This document shows positions 1 to 11,341 of a stretch of DNA of 64,000 nucleotides, in pieces (position 1 is the stretch's first letter; the number at the start of each line of letters is the position of its first letter). Position numbers and translations under genes: made by a program. Source of the stretch: Maniola hyperantus (lineage: Eukaryota > Arthropoda > Insecta > Lepidoptera > Nymphalidae); the NCBI RefSeq assembly GCF_902806685.2, contig NC_048561.1, positions 2,232,001-2,296,000 of the forward strand, written 5' to 3'. Under the pieces are notes generated by a model. The model was not told the DNA's origin and did not search any database. It saw only the letters and a list, made by a program, of their open reading frames with translations.

Positions 1-1308
1 CTGGGTCATGCCCGTTCTCATGTACACCTTTGGCGTGCTCAGATGGACTCAGACCGAACTTGACGCCCTGGACAGAAAAGTCCGCACAACTATGACTCTT
101 TATCGCATGCACCACCCAAAATCGTCTGTGATGAGGTTGTATATCCCCCGGAAGTGTGGTGGTCGAGGCGTATTGAGCGTCAAGACCATGCATAACCGGG
201 AGATAGCCAACCTCAGAACCTACTTTGAGACGATGAGGGGGTCTCCCATGCATAGAGAGGTCATAGAATGTGATAAAGGACTCACCCCACTATCCTTAGC
301 CCAAACAGAGTGGCAGAAACCGGTGGTACTTAGCACCTCTGACCGGGAGGCCGTATGGAGGGAGAAGGAGCTGCACGGACGCTTTTTTAAAGCTCTTAAT
401 GAGCCACACGTAGATAAAAAAGCGTCCGTGCAGTGGTTGCGCTTTGGTGACCTCTTCGGGGAAACCGAGGGTTTTGTCTGTGCGATACAAGATCAGGTGG
501 TCAAGACGCGGAACTACCGAAAGTACATTCTGAAGGATGGCACTCACGACATCTGTCGAGCTTGTCGCCATCCCGGCGAGTCACTCAGACATGTGCTTTC
601 GGGATGCTCAGCGCTTGCCAACACTGAGTATCTGCACAGACACAACCAAGCAGCCAAAATCCTTCACCAAGAGCTTGCTCTGAAGTACGGTCTCCTGGAT
701 GAGAGGCTGCCGTATTACAAGTACACACCGGTGCCGGTACTCGAGCGCGACGGAGTCCGGCTCTATTGGGACCGGTCCATCATCACGGACAGGACTATTC
801 TAGCGAATAAGCCTGACATCGTGGTGGTGGACCGGGCACAGTCGAGGGTGTTTTTGGTGGACATCACCATTCCGTATGACGAGAACCTCGTGAGAGCTGA
901 GACGGAGAAAAAGCGCAAGTATCTCGATCTGGCTCACGAGGTTTCCGACATGTGGCATGTGGAGTCCACTGAAATCATCCCAATCGTCATATCTGCGAAT
1001 GGGTTGATCCCAGTCAGCCTCGCTCAACATCTGAGGCGACTGGGGTTCCGTGGCAGTTCGCTCGCAGCCAGGATGCAAAAAGCGGTCTTGCTGGACTCGG
1101 CTAGGATAGTCCGCCGATTTCTTCACCTGTCGCCCTGACCCCCGGCCGTTTGGTCTCCTCTGCCGGGGTGTAACCCTCCGCCCGGTACAAATATGTATGT
1201 ATGTAATGTTTATGTAGGTTTATTTATTTTTATGTATGTAAGTATATTATAAACTTTTTTGGCTTTTATATGTATCTATTTTGTACACGGGCGTGAGAGC
1301 AAATGATA
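1..1308 (+). mobile_element. R4/Dong-type (R2 superfamily) LINE, 3' part
   Basis: This is the 3' end of a site-specific-type non-LTR retrotransposon: the C-terminal part of its single ORF, then about 170 bp of AT-rich 3' UTR with many TATGTA units. It ends at a short TAA repeat near 1308-1325. Known Dong/R4 elements insert into TAA repeats, which fits this end. The 5' end lies outside the window. The exact subfamily (Dong, R4 or another RLE-bearing clade) is inferred. Confidence 0.7.
2..1138 (+). CDS. LINE ORF, C-terminal region with CCHC knuckle and restriction-like endonuclease (partial)
   Basis: The frame is open from the window edge to the stop at 1138, so the N-terminus and the catalytic reverse transcriptase core are outside. 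Counting from the first Met at nt 8, residues 183-200 form a C-x2-C-x8-H-x4-C knuckle. Around residues 268-285 a KPD followed by VDR and then LVDITIP gives the PD...D signature of the restriction-like endonuclease of R2/R4-type LINEs. This endonuclease nicks the target DNA for target-primed reverse transcription. The visible part has no frameshift or stop, so the copy may be fairly recent. Confidence 0.8.
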   Translation, partial: WVMPVLMYTFGVLRWTQTELDALDRKVRTTMTLYRMHHPKSSVMRLYIPRKCGGRGVLSVKTMHNREIANLRTYFETMRGSPMHREVIECDKGLTPLSLAQTEWQKPVVLSTSDREAVWREKELHGRFFKALNEPHVDKKASVQWLRFGDLFGETEGFVCAIQDQVVKTRNYRKYILKDGTHDICRACRHPGESLRHVLSGCSALANTEYLHRHNQAAKILHQELALKYGLLDERLPYYKYTPVPVLERDGVRLYWDRSIITDRTILANKPDIVVVDRAQSRVFLVDITIPYDENLVRAETEKKRKYLDLAHEVSDMWHVESTEIIPIVISANGLIPVSLAQHLRRLGFRGSSLAARMQKAVLLDSARIVRRFLHLSP

Positions 1309-1326
1309 TATAATAATAATAAAATA
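1305..1326. repeat. TAA/ATA microsatellite at a LINE-LINE junction
   Basis: A run of ATAATAATAAAATA separates the 3' end of the + strand R4-type LINE from the 3' end of the - strand LINE. It may be both the target of the first and the microsatellite-like tail of the second. Confidence 0.6.
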
Positions 1327-1505
1327 GTCATTTATTTAGGCAACTTGAACCCATTTGGACATACATAAAAGTAAATACAAATACAAATGTACAATTGTTA
1401 AAAATAATAATGATAAAATGAAAATAATAAAGTTACAAAATATACAATAATAAAATTTAAATTAAATTAAAATTAGAGATTGCCCCCAAATAGGAGGTTC
1501 GTACT

Positions 1506-4333
1506 TTATTTACGGTTATTGTCACGATGTACGGCAAGCCAGTACTTCAGTATGGGATTCTCAGGGCACTCAGAGCACACCCTGAGGACCTCGTTTTGAG
1601 AATCGCGGATGCGGGACCAAAATGCCGCAACACGAGATCTAACAACCGCGAAATAATCGGGCACTCTGGCGTCAGCAAACATGCCCGACGCACTGCAGTA
1701 TTTAGGCAGTTTCATCAGAATGCGGTATGCGTTATTATACTGCACTCTGATGCTGCTACGTGCACTTTTCGTTGCGTTGAACCAAAGCTGACACGTGTAG
1801 AAGCATTGACAATGCGCAAACACAGCGTCAGCTTCGCCTCAGGACTGCACCGTGCAAACCGACGTGCGAGCATATTACACCGAACAGCCAGAGCCCTCCT
1901 TTCGCGTTCTATATCGCGGTTATCACGCAAGTCCTCAGTTAGGATATGCCCCAAGTACCTGAACTGATCCACCCTTTCAATAGGTACACCATCTAAAAAA
2001 ACCTTCGGAATCCTCTCCGGACCTCTACCTGAGCGGAATAACATCATCTGCGTCTTTTTAACATTATACTTCAGGCCGTGATCCCTTGCATAATGCTCGC
2101 AGATGGCCAATAATCTTCTAAGTCCCCTGATTGAGGGACTTAGAAGTACCATGTCGTCAGCGTAGCTTAAATTATTCAGGCAAGTTGTACCTATGTGACA
2201 ACCAATCCTTGTACTTCTAAGTTCCTCAATCAGATCGTTTACGTATAAGCTAAAGAGGTCCGGAGAGGTCAGCCCACCTTGACGTACGCCACACTCTAAT
2301 ATATAGTCATTAGAGATGGCGTCGCCCCATTTAACAAAGTTTGTCTGATTTTCGTACCAGTATCTCAACAGGTCTACAGTCTTACTGGGTACATTCGATG
2401 TTGTTAGTTTTTGCCAAAGTCGCTGGTAGTTAACTAGGTCGAAGGCGCGGCTTAGGTCTAAGAAGCAAGCATAAACCGACGTACCTCTGTTAGTGTAGTA
2501 GTTAACTGTTGACTTAAGACTGAAAACTGCAGAATCTGTTGAGAGTCCAGAACGAAAACCAAACTGCGTGTCGTCAACCTTTATGTTACCTTTTATACTT
2601 GGATGTAGTAGCCTTTCCAGAATTTTACCTATAATGGTCCCTAAAGAAATCGGCCGATAGTTTTTAAGGCTGGAAAGGTCACCAGTTTTATTTTTAGGGA
2701 TTGGAACCACCAACGTTCTCATAAGATTTTTCGGCAAATATCCAGTATTTACACAAAAAGTAAATAATTCCGCCAAAATACGAAAAATATCGAAACCTGC
2801 AAATAAGATGTGTTCTATGCTCAGCCCGTCAAAACCTGGAGCTTTACCTCTCTTCATTTTTCTAACCACGTTGGCTATACAATCGGGTGTGTACAGCAGA
2901 GTAGATCCTTCGATACTTTTAAAGTCACTGGGCATAGAACCATGCTGCTGTACATTTTTAGCTGGCAAGGGATCAACCTTGAAGTGGTGCGAGAACAACT
3001 CGGCAATCAACTTTGGTTCATGCTCACCATCTACGCTCGCAGGTAAGTTTGACTTATAGTCAAGACGCTTTGTTGCTTTCCAGAATTTAGCAAAGTTTTT
3101 ATCTGCCTGATGTGAAGCCAGTATGTCCATTTTTAGTTGGTCCTCGTTGTTCTGGCACCACCTCAACCTACTTTTAAATACTCGTCGACTCTCCACCATA
3201 TTGTTATATATCTCACCAGACTGAGGTTTCCCATCCCACAGCCAACATTTAAAATGATATCTCGCTGATTGGTGACTCTCACGGACATGGCGATTCCAAC
3301 CCAGCACTGTTTTCGGCCTGGTCCGTACATCGTGACGAACGCTAATTTTTGCAGCATCTTGCAAAGCCTTAACAATATTATTATAATATTCGTCCAGTAA
3401 ATACAAATGGGTATCACATACTTTAAAACTATTAAAACTACAACATAAACAATTTTCAAAATGACTAGATAGGCTAAAATTACTTAAAATATCACAGCAT
3501 TTTTTATTATACAGTTTAGTTTCCTCGTCGTTTTTACTACCCCAACGAACACCGAATAACGACTTGCCTTCTGTATACGTCACAATTTTCCTCGGAATCA
3601 TACTCACTTCACACTTTATTAAGAGGGGATAGTGGTCCGACCAGTACACACTTAGATCTACACTCGCGGAGGTGACTGTGGCACGTGCAGCAGCCGTCAC
3701 TATGCAATGGTCCAACCAGCGTCTACCTCCACTGCCATCATTTACATGCGTAAAAGTGTCTGGACCTAAAATTTCTTTATCTACACATACCAATGAGTGG
3801 TCTACACAAAAATCTAAAAGCTCGTTTCCGAATCTAGTGCCTGTATGTGCGTTGAAATCACCCAACACGTAGATGGCCTCAACATCGATATCGCTAATAA
3901 CGGCTTCAATGTTACCCAAACAACATATGAAGTCCGCTAAACTGTCTTCGCTTCCATCGTCATAAGGTAAGTAGGCGCTCATTACGAGAACATGGCGTCC
4001 GCCCAAATCAATTTGCACGGCCGCCAGTCTATCACAGGCGCAGTCTATGATTGCTACATTAGGAAACAATGACTTACGCCACATCAATGCGAGACCCCCG
4101 TACGGTCGGCCTTTTAGAACTCCTGCCGAGGTATCCACCGCAGACTTTGCGAAACAACTGAACTCCTGACTGAGCTCGTTTACAAATCCTAAGTCATGGG
4201 GGAGGAGCCAAGTCTCCTGCAGAGCTAGAATGTCAGCACTTGAACACAATTTTTTAATTTGTTCGGCAGATCTTTTAATAGAACGGCAGTTAAAAGTAGC
4301 TAATGTAATATTGGTTGTGGTCGTACTTCCCAT
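1506..4333 (-). pseudogene. LINE ORF2, endonuclease-reverse transcriptase with C-terminal frameshift
   Basis: From ATG 4333 an 872-codon frame encodes an APE-type endonuclease followed by a reverse transcriptase. Endonuclease motifs are TFNCRS near residue 14, QETWL, GDFNAH and SDHYPLL. Reverse transcriptase motifs are YRPISL, FGFRSG, FLDLSRAFD, VRQGG and the catalytic SYADD. The true C-terminus continues in a second frame at 1506-1823, which shares the CQCFYTCQLWFNA region. A single frameshift near 1800-1815 therefore breaks the end of the protein, while the catalytic domains upstream are open. The ORF starts only 6 nt after the ORF1 stop, which suggests translation by reinitiation. Confidence 0.85.
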
Positions 4334-4339
4334 ATTGTG

Positions 4340-5341
4340 TTATTTTGAAGCTTCTCGAAACTGTCGTTCTCTGTAACGCCGGTACACCAAACCAGTAGGC
4401 CAAAAATTGGCATCTAAAAATGTATTCAATTTATTTGCGTGTATCTTAACTTTGAACGAGTTAAACGAAGTTTCTTTATGCTGTGTCAGACGCTCAACAC
4501 CTAAACACTCCTGGCCCATGTCATGGATATGCTCCTTAATGTTTGCTTCCGTGACAGTTTTCAATGCGCGAGAGATATAAATGGAGCATTCCGGGTCAGC
4601 GACTTGTATTTTACACTGTTCTGAATAGGTCCCTCTCATATTCGTAAGTTTACGTTTTCGCTTTTTGTTCTCAACGATTATAAAATCATCGTCAGTATAA
4701 TTCTTCGATATTCCTACAGATTCAGGCGGTACGTCGAGTACAACTGAGCGATCCGCAGCCTTGCGAACTCCACCCGAATTGTTACCTAGCATACGGGCGC
4801 CTTTCGTTTGACGCGAGCTGTTCTTGCCGTGCACAATGTCACGATAGGTCGGCGTATGCAGACTTAGTGCAACTTCTTCATGTCCGAGTGCAGGGCGTGG
4901 TGCCTTCACAAGCGGTAGCGGAACGGGAGGTGTTATAGACTTCTTACTTTTTGGCGTTGTCATTATCTGAGGCGTATGTTTAACACCACGCTCTATATGC
5001 AAGTTTAAAGAAGTCCTAAAATCTGACAGCTCAAGGCTGAATTTCGTCTTTAATTCTGACAATTCAGTTCTCATCATTGCCATATCTTTAAGAAGCCGAG
5101 TCACGTCCACATAGTCGAAGGAAACTGGTGGTAAACGATTTAGATCCTTCGCCACAAATATCGGTTGTACGTCCGGTTCAACTTCTTTTAATAGTTTTAT
5201 AACATCCTTGATGTTCTTCTTTTTTTTGTCCTCGCCTTTTCTCTGTATGTTTCTCACGCCGCAGTCATTACATGCACTGTATAATGCTCTTTTGCCATCC
5301 TCAATCTCTACATCCGTATAATTACTGGCGCAAATTTGCAC
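4340..5341 (-). CDS. LINE ORF1 (gag-like), 5'-incomplete
   Basis: A frame of 333 codons ends 6 nt before ORF2. It has a heptad-like helical segment around residues 84-115 (LLKDMAMMRTELSELKTKF), a basic central stretch (KKRKRK near residue 230) and a C-terminal part (CSIYISRAL ... WPTGLVYRRYR) like the RNA-binding region of lepidopteran LINE ORF1 proteins. The first codon available is GTG, and an upstream stop closes the frame. The real N-terminus is therefore probably missing. Expected role: RNA-binding chaperone of the retrotransposon particle. Confidence 0.7.
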   Translation of the reverse strand: MQICASNYTDVEIEDGKRALYSACNDCGVRNIQRKGEDKKKKNIKDVIKLLKEVEPDVQPIFVAKDLNRLPPVSFDYVDVTRLLKDMAMMRTELSELKTKFSLELSDFRTSLNLHIERGVKHTPQIMTTPKSKKSITPPVPLPLVKAPRPALGHEEVALSLHTPTYRDIVHGKNSSRQTKGARMLGNNSGGVRKAADRSVVLDVPPESVGISKNYTDDDFIIVENKKRKRKLTNMRGTYSEQCKIQVADPECSIYISRALKTVTEANIKEHIHDMGQECLGVERLTQHKETSFNSFKVKIHANKLNTFLDANFWPTGLVYRRYRERQFREASK

Positions 5342-5344
5342 TAT

Positions 5345-5600
5345 GCTTACTTCGTCTAAAATCTATGAAGGAGCTAAACTTTATAACCAAATACCTGCAC
5401 AAATAAAAATATACACGCATTCAATGCATTTAAAACTGAATTAGCTGCTCACATTATGAGTAATGCGAATCACTTCAACAAATGCATTGAATGAGTACCT
5501 AAATGGCGAATATTTGTAAACTTTATTCTTAGAATTAAGTTCTCATGTAAGTGACTTTGTCTTTATGAGAATAAACGTCTTTAAACCTAAACCTATTAAA
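5345..5600 (+). mobile_element. LINE 3'-end fragment (+)
   Basis: On the plus strand a short frame reads YEGAKLYNQIPAQIK and ends in a stop. The GxKLYNxIP motif is typical of the last residues of ORF2 in a group of insect LINEs. About 170 bp of 3' UTR follow, ending in AATAAACGTCTTTAAACC. It is a severely 5'-truncated copy that abuts the truncated 5' end of the minus-strand LINE. Confidence 0.5.
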
Positions 5601-5728
5601 GCAAGTGATATTTAATTACTTTGAACCCGCATAACTCTGAAAAGACGCATACCCGGGATAGAACCCCGGACCTTTCAAACAGGTGACGGACGTCTTACCC
5701 ACTAGGCTATCACCTAGGATAATATTAC
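5600..5728 (-). mobile_element. tRNA-derived SINE fragment
   Basis: Read on the minus strand, a TAGCCTAGTGGGTAAG A-box-like block near 5710 is followed by GGGGTTCTATCCCGGG, a B-box-like block near 5665. Then comes the motif AATATCACTTGCTTTAA, common in lepidopteran SINE bodies. The tail is missing, apparently cut by the neighbouring LINE end. It is not a tRNA gene, because no cloverleaf can be closed. Confidence 0.6.
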
Positions 5729-5750
5729 AATAGTGGAAAGCATATCTCAC

Positions 5751-8191
5751 CTGGCGATGCATGCTCATATGTTGCATGTACGCATGTTCATGGACAAATT
5801 CCTGCAAACAATGTGTACATTGGAAGAGAACACTTTCATACTTTAACGGATCCTGAACAAAATTAATGTCAGCTTCATTTATCATTTCCATGTCTTCATC
5901 TACCGACATGGACTCATCATTTCCTTCAAATTTAAAGATATCTTCTAGTCTGGTTTCCTTTAATTCTTTCTGGTTGTCTTCTGAGGGATGTTCTACTATG
6001 TGTATGTCACAGTGGTCAGGTCCTAGCGTTGTCAACACCATATTACTGTTTAGTTGGTGTTTTGTGCGGTCTATCATTTGTATATGTTCTCTTGTTATCT
6101 GTTGAGAGACAAGTTAGTATTTAACGTGTACAGTACAAGGATAAGAAAGGATGCAAGTTTATGTATTAAGTACTCACTAATTTATGTTTTTCAACTAATT
6201 CCATCATCAGTGCACGGGCTCTCAAGCTCTTGTCTCTAAATCTACTAAAGTTCATCAATCTCTGAGCACATTGTACACAAAGTGTATGTTTTAGGTTTCC
6301 TTGATCACACAACTGAAACAACACACAATTAAAGTAATCTAACATTCCTTAAGTAATCCTTGTTTGTTTCTGCACTATTTACAGATTTGACAAAACACAA
6401 GCTTATTCCCGTGACTTTGTCCATGGGGACTACACAAATTTCAAATCCCTATTTTACCCACTTAGAGATTGATTTTCTAAAAATCCTTTCTTAATAGATA
6501 CCTGTATGCCAAATTTCAGCCCAATCCATCCAGTGATTTGAGCTGTGTGTTAATAGATCAATCAGTCAGCTTTTCCTTTTACTAGCTTATGCTCACTTCG
6601 TCCGCGTGGACTACACGAATTTCAAACCCCTATTTCACCCCCTTAGGGGTTGTAGAATAGAATAGAATAGAATAGAATGTTTTTTTATTCATGTAAACTT
6701 TTTAAAAGTGCTTATGAATAATAAAATAAATAAAAATAAATAAAATAGCCTTTATTCACTGATACACTAGTTTTACATCTTATATTACTAACTAAACGTA
6801 TTACTAATTTCTTATTTCCTATTATTTAATTATCCTATCCTACATAGTTTATTCTAAAAAAAATTAGTAACACCAGCAGTTTACAGTTCAGGTTGTCCTC
6901 TTTGGACATAGGCCTCCTCTAGACTTCTCCATTTTTTCCTATCTAATGCTAGTCCGAATGCTAGTATGAATAGTCAGGTAGTTTTAATTTACCACTGGTT
7001 CGGAATGCCGTTCCTACCGAGAAGAACCAGCAAGAAACTCTTTTTAATTTTTCAATTTACAATGTTATTATACAATTTTTCAATTTACAATGTTATTATT
7101 TACAATGTTGTATTTTCAAAAATCCTTTCTTAGCGGACGCCTACGTCATAATAGCTATCTGAATGCCAAATTTCAGCCCAATCCGTCCAGTAGTTTGAGC
7201 TGTGCGTTGATAGATCAGTCAGTCAGTCAGTCAGTCAGTCAGTCAGTCAGTCACCTTATCCTTTTATATATTTAGATATATTTAGATTCAACAGTGTACA
7301 GCGAGGTAGGTGCAATCTAAGGATTTAATTTTAATACACATGGCTCTAACATGTGTGTGTATACATTATACAATACATAACTATACATCACAACATAACA
7401 ACTTACAGACTGTCCAGTTAACTTTTCATATGCTTCTTCCAATTTGTGTTTACTCATTAGTAACAGCTTGCTGTCAGTGTCAAGGCATATCATGCACACC
7501 TGGCAATATATAATTAGTTACTTTTACATAACTTTTTCCATACAACGCTACAATAGGGAGGCAAAAAGATAACTTAAGATCTAATGTAACTCCATAGCCC
7601 CTTCTCCAACAATTTAGTTACTTTTGATTTACTGACAACAAACAAAACATAAAGTGACATTATGAGTTACCTGCACTGTCGAAGGAATAGCACCAGTACG
7701 AATTTGCCATAAGCCACTCTCAGTTTCATAAAGGTCATCACTTAGAAAATGCTGCGAGCAGACCACAGCAGAGTCGGGTAAGTTGTCCTGTTTGCCGAGG
7801 GCTCTGAGCCAAGCAGCACGGAGATGCACATCACTTGGTAAACTGGAAATTACCTTTTAAGTTATAGGTACATAACAAACATGTATGACAGTGATTTATT
7901 TTACACGGTAGAACCACCTATACACATTAGCTATGCCCACCTGCATGACTAGCTGCATAACTAACTGATTACTGCTCAGACTGGCTCAGACCAGCAGTCT
8001 GCAGTCAGCACAGAACTGATAAAAACAAACTCTCACTCAACTATAACACTGTTTGACAAGACATGACTACGATTTGCGAATCAACTCAACTCAAATAAAA
8101 CTCACCCATGAAAACTGATTTCCTTCCCTTCTCGCTCTGATGGTGATACATTGTCCGGAGTATTACTGCAGAAAGGCGCACAACACCGCAT
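5751..8191 (-). CDS. THAP-ZAD zinc-finger protein, copy A (3' end missing)
   Basis: Five exons fit together in frame: 8191-8106 (ATG), 7842-7671, 7499-7407, 6312-6178 and 6098-5751, all with GT-AG borders, giving 278 codons. Residues 1-86 form a THAP domain (C2CH: CCxxxC near the start, VVCSQHF later, GAIPST at the end). Residues 87-162 form a ZAD, split over two exons, with CMIC and CVQC zinc pairs. An acidic linker follows, then one C2H2 finger (CTHC ... HMSMH). The last exon ends in a CAG/GTGAGA donor, so more exons are expected, but a SINE and LINEs follow at once. Copy A is thus either disrupted or continues beyond the window. Such proteins are nuclear DNA-binding factors; the ZAD usually dimerises. 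It is a paralog of copy B. Confidence 0.75.
6400..7275. repeat. Nested interspersed repeats in intron of copy A
   Basis: Two related repeat segments (about 6400-6590 and 6585-6654 resuming at 7113-7275) contain CCCGTGACTTTGTCC-type, CCAAATTTCAGCCCAATCC and CAGTCAGT motifs. The younger one is interrupted by a 452 bp insertion, 6655-7106. The insertion starts with GAATA pentamers and carries LINE/SINE-like pieces (TTGGACATAGGCCTCC; CCGAGAAGAACCAGCAAGAA). GTTGTA is present on both sides (6649-6654 and 7107-7112) as a target duplication. Copy B has the uninterrupted form, at 19740-19990. Confidence 0.65.
7217..7253. repeat. (CAGT)n microsatellite
   Basis: About nine CAGT/TCAG units at the end of the interspersed repeat. 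The homologous site in copy B (about 19926-19957) has fewer units. Confidence 0.9.
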
Positions 8192-8199
8192 TTTCAGTG

Positions 8200-9166
8200 C
8201 TTATTGTTTTGCCTTGAATCTCGAGCTCTATTTATCACCAGTAACTTTCCGTGTTAACTTTGTAAATTAATGAAAGGTATTTAAATGGTAGCTTTGCTAG
8301 ATCTACGAATAATAGATGATATTTCCAGATTTTTAGAAACAATCAAAACTTAAACATTTAAACAACCTCTTTCTTTTGGCAATTCTTGCACAGACCGATC
8401 CAATAACATAGGTAGGTACCTACTATATAATGTACTCTGTGGGTACCTATATGATTTCTTGAATGATCATTGATCACCGATGACCGACCAGAAAAAAAAG
8501 TTAATGATGCTAGGCTACAGAACACTATTTACCCGGAGTGCTATGCTTTCCACAGACCAACAATGTGATGTGACCAACATGACGTGACCACAAATTCTCG
8601 GATTTCATATTTTTCCCCTAATGTCAGCTATGAGATCTACGTCTACCTGCCTTCTTCTAGGTCAACGGGAAGTACTCTGTAGATTTCTTGACAGACAGAC
8701 AACAAAGTGATCCTTTACCTTTAAGGGTTCCGTTTTTCTTTTTGAGGCACTGAACTCTAAAAATGGGACGAGTTGAGAACCATATTCTCTTTCAGTGGAA
8801 CATGGACATGGAAGTCAGTTAAATAAAATTACAGTCACCGTTATACTGAAACGTGGTTTAGTGGTTGAGGGATCGGATTTTCAGTGATTGAAATTGAATT
8901 CTACTAAACCACTAGCCACCAAAATGGTGGTCGAAACCACCAGTTTTAGTGAAAAATCTTCTAGCTGAGTAACACTGAGTAAGGTCAAAAGGGCTAGAGC
9001 TCAGCCATACAACTATTTAAAAAAAGATGAAATGACATTGACATTACACCTTACTTTTTAAACTGGCTTCCCGGCTCTGGATTCTAAATCTTTAAGCAGG
9101 CAGTAAGAAGCACCGACCAGCAAAAAAAGTAAAAAAAGTACTTGAGGTAGTAACTAATAAGAACTA
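8200..9166. other. Non-genic stretch with repeat remnants
   Basis: No gene is seen. About 8575-8755 is a copy of a repeat with ACGGGAAGTACTCTGTAG, TTCTTGACAGACAGAC and AAAGTGATCC motifs, also found at 15955-16245. An inverted repeat (GTGGTTTAGTGG against CTAAACCACTAGCCAC) lies at about 8852-8932. At 9045-9125 there is a SINE 3' end like those near 23.9 and 24.1 kb. The rest shows nothing I recognise. Confidence 0.5.
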
Positions 9167-11339
9167 AACTAGCGGCACGCTATGATGGCCGGTTTGACGT
9201 TTGTCCGCTCATGAAGTTCCGTATTAATTGATAACGACTTTGAAGGAAATAATTGTATTACTTTATTGACGATAGTGATGTGCAGAGATTCATAAATTTT
9301 ATCGAATGTAGTTTTAGGTTTAGGACTCAAAATTTATTTATTAAATTGATTTCTTAAATGTATACAAGTGTAGAAAAATCAGTTTGCACCATTTAAGGGG
9401 TGAATGTACTTGTGAATATGAACAATTTTCACTATGTGGACAAACCTCTGAAATCGCAAAAAAATATCAATAAATTTTTAAAAATGGAATCTAATACGAT
9501 CGTCACATAGGATCGCTGGCTAGCACAACTACTACCTCCGGCAAACTCGCGTCAATGCTCAATGCAAAACAAAGCAGTTTCGAATTGACGTTGCTTCGAA
9601 AAGTATAAACTGTCAGTGCAATGCGATTGTGATATAGTTTTGACCTGGCTTTGGATTTCAAATATTGATACTGCATTACTGTTGACCCTTGCTCGTTAAT
9701 TTGGACTCTGTTCAAGCCCTTTGTTGTGGATTTCGTCGATATGACCGAACGTACGCAGAGAACTGTTCTAAATAGTCAGACACGTGAGTTCCTAATACGC
9801 CTTCGTAACTATTTCGATCGTGAAGCTCAAAATGGAGGGCCAATTTTACCTATAACGTCAGTGGTTGAACGCGTAGCTGATGCGCTTAATATTGGACAAC
9901 GAACTGTTAGACGGATAACTAAAAAAAATATGGCGAGACTGGCACAGAAGAAAATAAACTTCACACACCAAAAAAGAGAAAACGAGCAAAACCAGTCGTA
10001 GGCATCGATAGCTTTGATGCCGATGCTATCCGAAGACATGTTTACGGCTACTATTTACAGAAGGAGTATCCAACAAGAAAAAAGTTGGTGCATTCACTGA
10101 AGGAAGCTGGATTATTCTTCGGTGGGGAAAGTTCTTTAACGAAGATTTTGAAGACCATTGGATTTCGATACAAAAAATGTAACAAACGCAAAATATTGAT
10201 GGAAAGATTTGATATAGCGATGGCAAGGTATACTTTTTTACGGCAAGTGAAAGAAATCAAAAATTGGCAAAATGTTGTGTTCTTGGATGAAACATGGCTT
10301 AATGCTAACCATACTGTAGGCCGTTCTTGGAACGATGACACAGCAGCATCTACTTCCAAAGTTCCTGTAGGAAAAGGATCGCGACTTATAATTTGTCACG
10401 CCGGAACCATCAACGGGTTTGTCGAAGGTTCTCTCATGGCTTTTGCGTCAAAAACCACTGGAGACTATCATGAAGACATGAATGGAGAAAAGTTTACTGA
10501 ATGGTTTACCTCAATGTTGTGTAGCCTCCCTGAACCATCTATTATAATTATGGACAACGCCCCATACCACTCGATGCAAATTGACAAGCCACCTGCCCAA
10601 TCCCAAAAGAAAGCTGATATCGTCGCATGGCTTCGTAAAAATGGCGTAGATGCAAACATGAATATGTTAAAAGCGGAATTAGTACGTCTTTTAAAAGAAA
10701 ACAAACCAACCAAGATCCGATACGTCATTGACGAAATAGCATTAGAACATGGGCACAGAGTTATACGGTTACCGCCTTACCATTGTGAGTATAATGCGAT
10801 TGAGTTGGTGTGGGCTCAAATTAAGGGATATGCTGCAAGACACAATACAGAACCCCCATTTACCACAAAAAAAATGCTAAAATTATTAGAAGAAGCTTGT
10901 GAACATGTGACTAAAGGAGACTGGGAAAAGGTTGTGAATAGAACTGTTAAATTAATAAGGGAAGATTATGAAAGAGATGTGAAAATAGATAATATTATAG
11001 AAAACGAACATATAATTATTAATGTATGTGATGATAGCAGTGACGACAGTGAAAATAGTAGTATGGACGAATCTGATTAATTATGGCCTTTTGTGGCACC
11101 TTTTTCGGTATCTTTTGTATTCATATGTTTCTTGTGTGCATATAAAGTATGTATATTCATTTTCGTTCAAATATTCAGTTCGTTCAAATAAATTAAATAA
11201 ACATATACATTTTTGTTTTATTAAACCTATTTAATCAGGTACAAAAACAAAACTTAATTGTTTTTTGTTCGAGAATAAATTGACATTCCACATCACTATT
11301 GTAATGTGTCAAACCGGCCATCATAGCGTGCCGCTAGTG
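9167..11339 (+). mobile_element. DD82E Tc1/mariner-superfamily transposon, copy 1
   Basis: The element of 2173 bp is flanked by TA on both sides (9165-9166 and 11340-11341). Terminal inverted repeats of about 30 bp begin ACTAGCGGCACGCTATGATG. It appears identical to copy 2 except for one missing A in an A-run of the transposase gene. The TA to its right is shared with copy 2. Confidence 0.9.
9741..11080 (+). pseudogene. Transposase, frameshifted copy
   Basis: The first ATG is 9741. The N-terminal helix-turn-helix region is open, but the A-run at 9920-9927 has 8 A instead of the 9 in copy 2. The frame then shifts to a stop near 9999. All catalytic motifs (FLDETW, MDNAPYH, YNAIELVW) remain downstream in the other frame, ending at 11080. 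Transcriptional slippage on the A-run could in principle restore some full-length product. Otherwise this copy depends on transposase made elsewhere. Confidence 0.9.
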
Positions 11340-11341
11340 TA

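Larger units (their letters stand above)
1327..5355 (-). mobile_element. CR1/jockey-group non-LTR retrotransposon, 5'-truncated
   Basis: A two-ORF LINE on the minus strand. ORF1 and ORF2 are 6 nt apart. A 3' UTR of about 180 bp ends with an AATAAATGACTATTTTATT-type tail that runs into the TAA repeat. ORF1 is open but lacks an ATG; its frame meets a stop just upstream, where a different LINE tail begins (about 5345-5360). The copy is therefore probably 5'-truncated, the usual outcome of incomplete target-primed reverse transcription. Confidence 0.8.

Noticed and set aside
9503..9715. Minus-strand 70-codon frame, repeated at 11678-11890
   Set aside because: It lies in the 5' untranslated part of the DD82E element and is repeated only because the element is. 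No motif; conservation cannot be judged from two identical copies.
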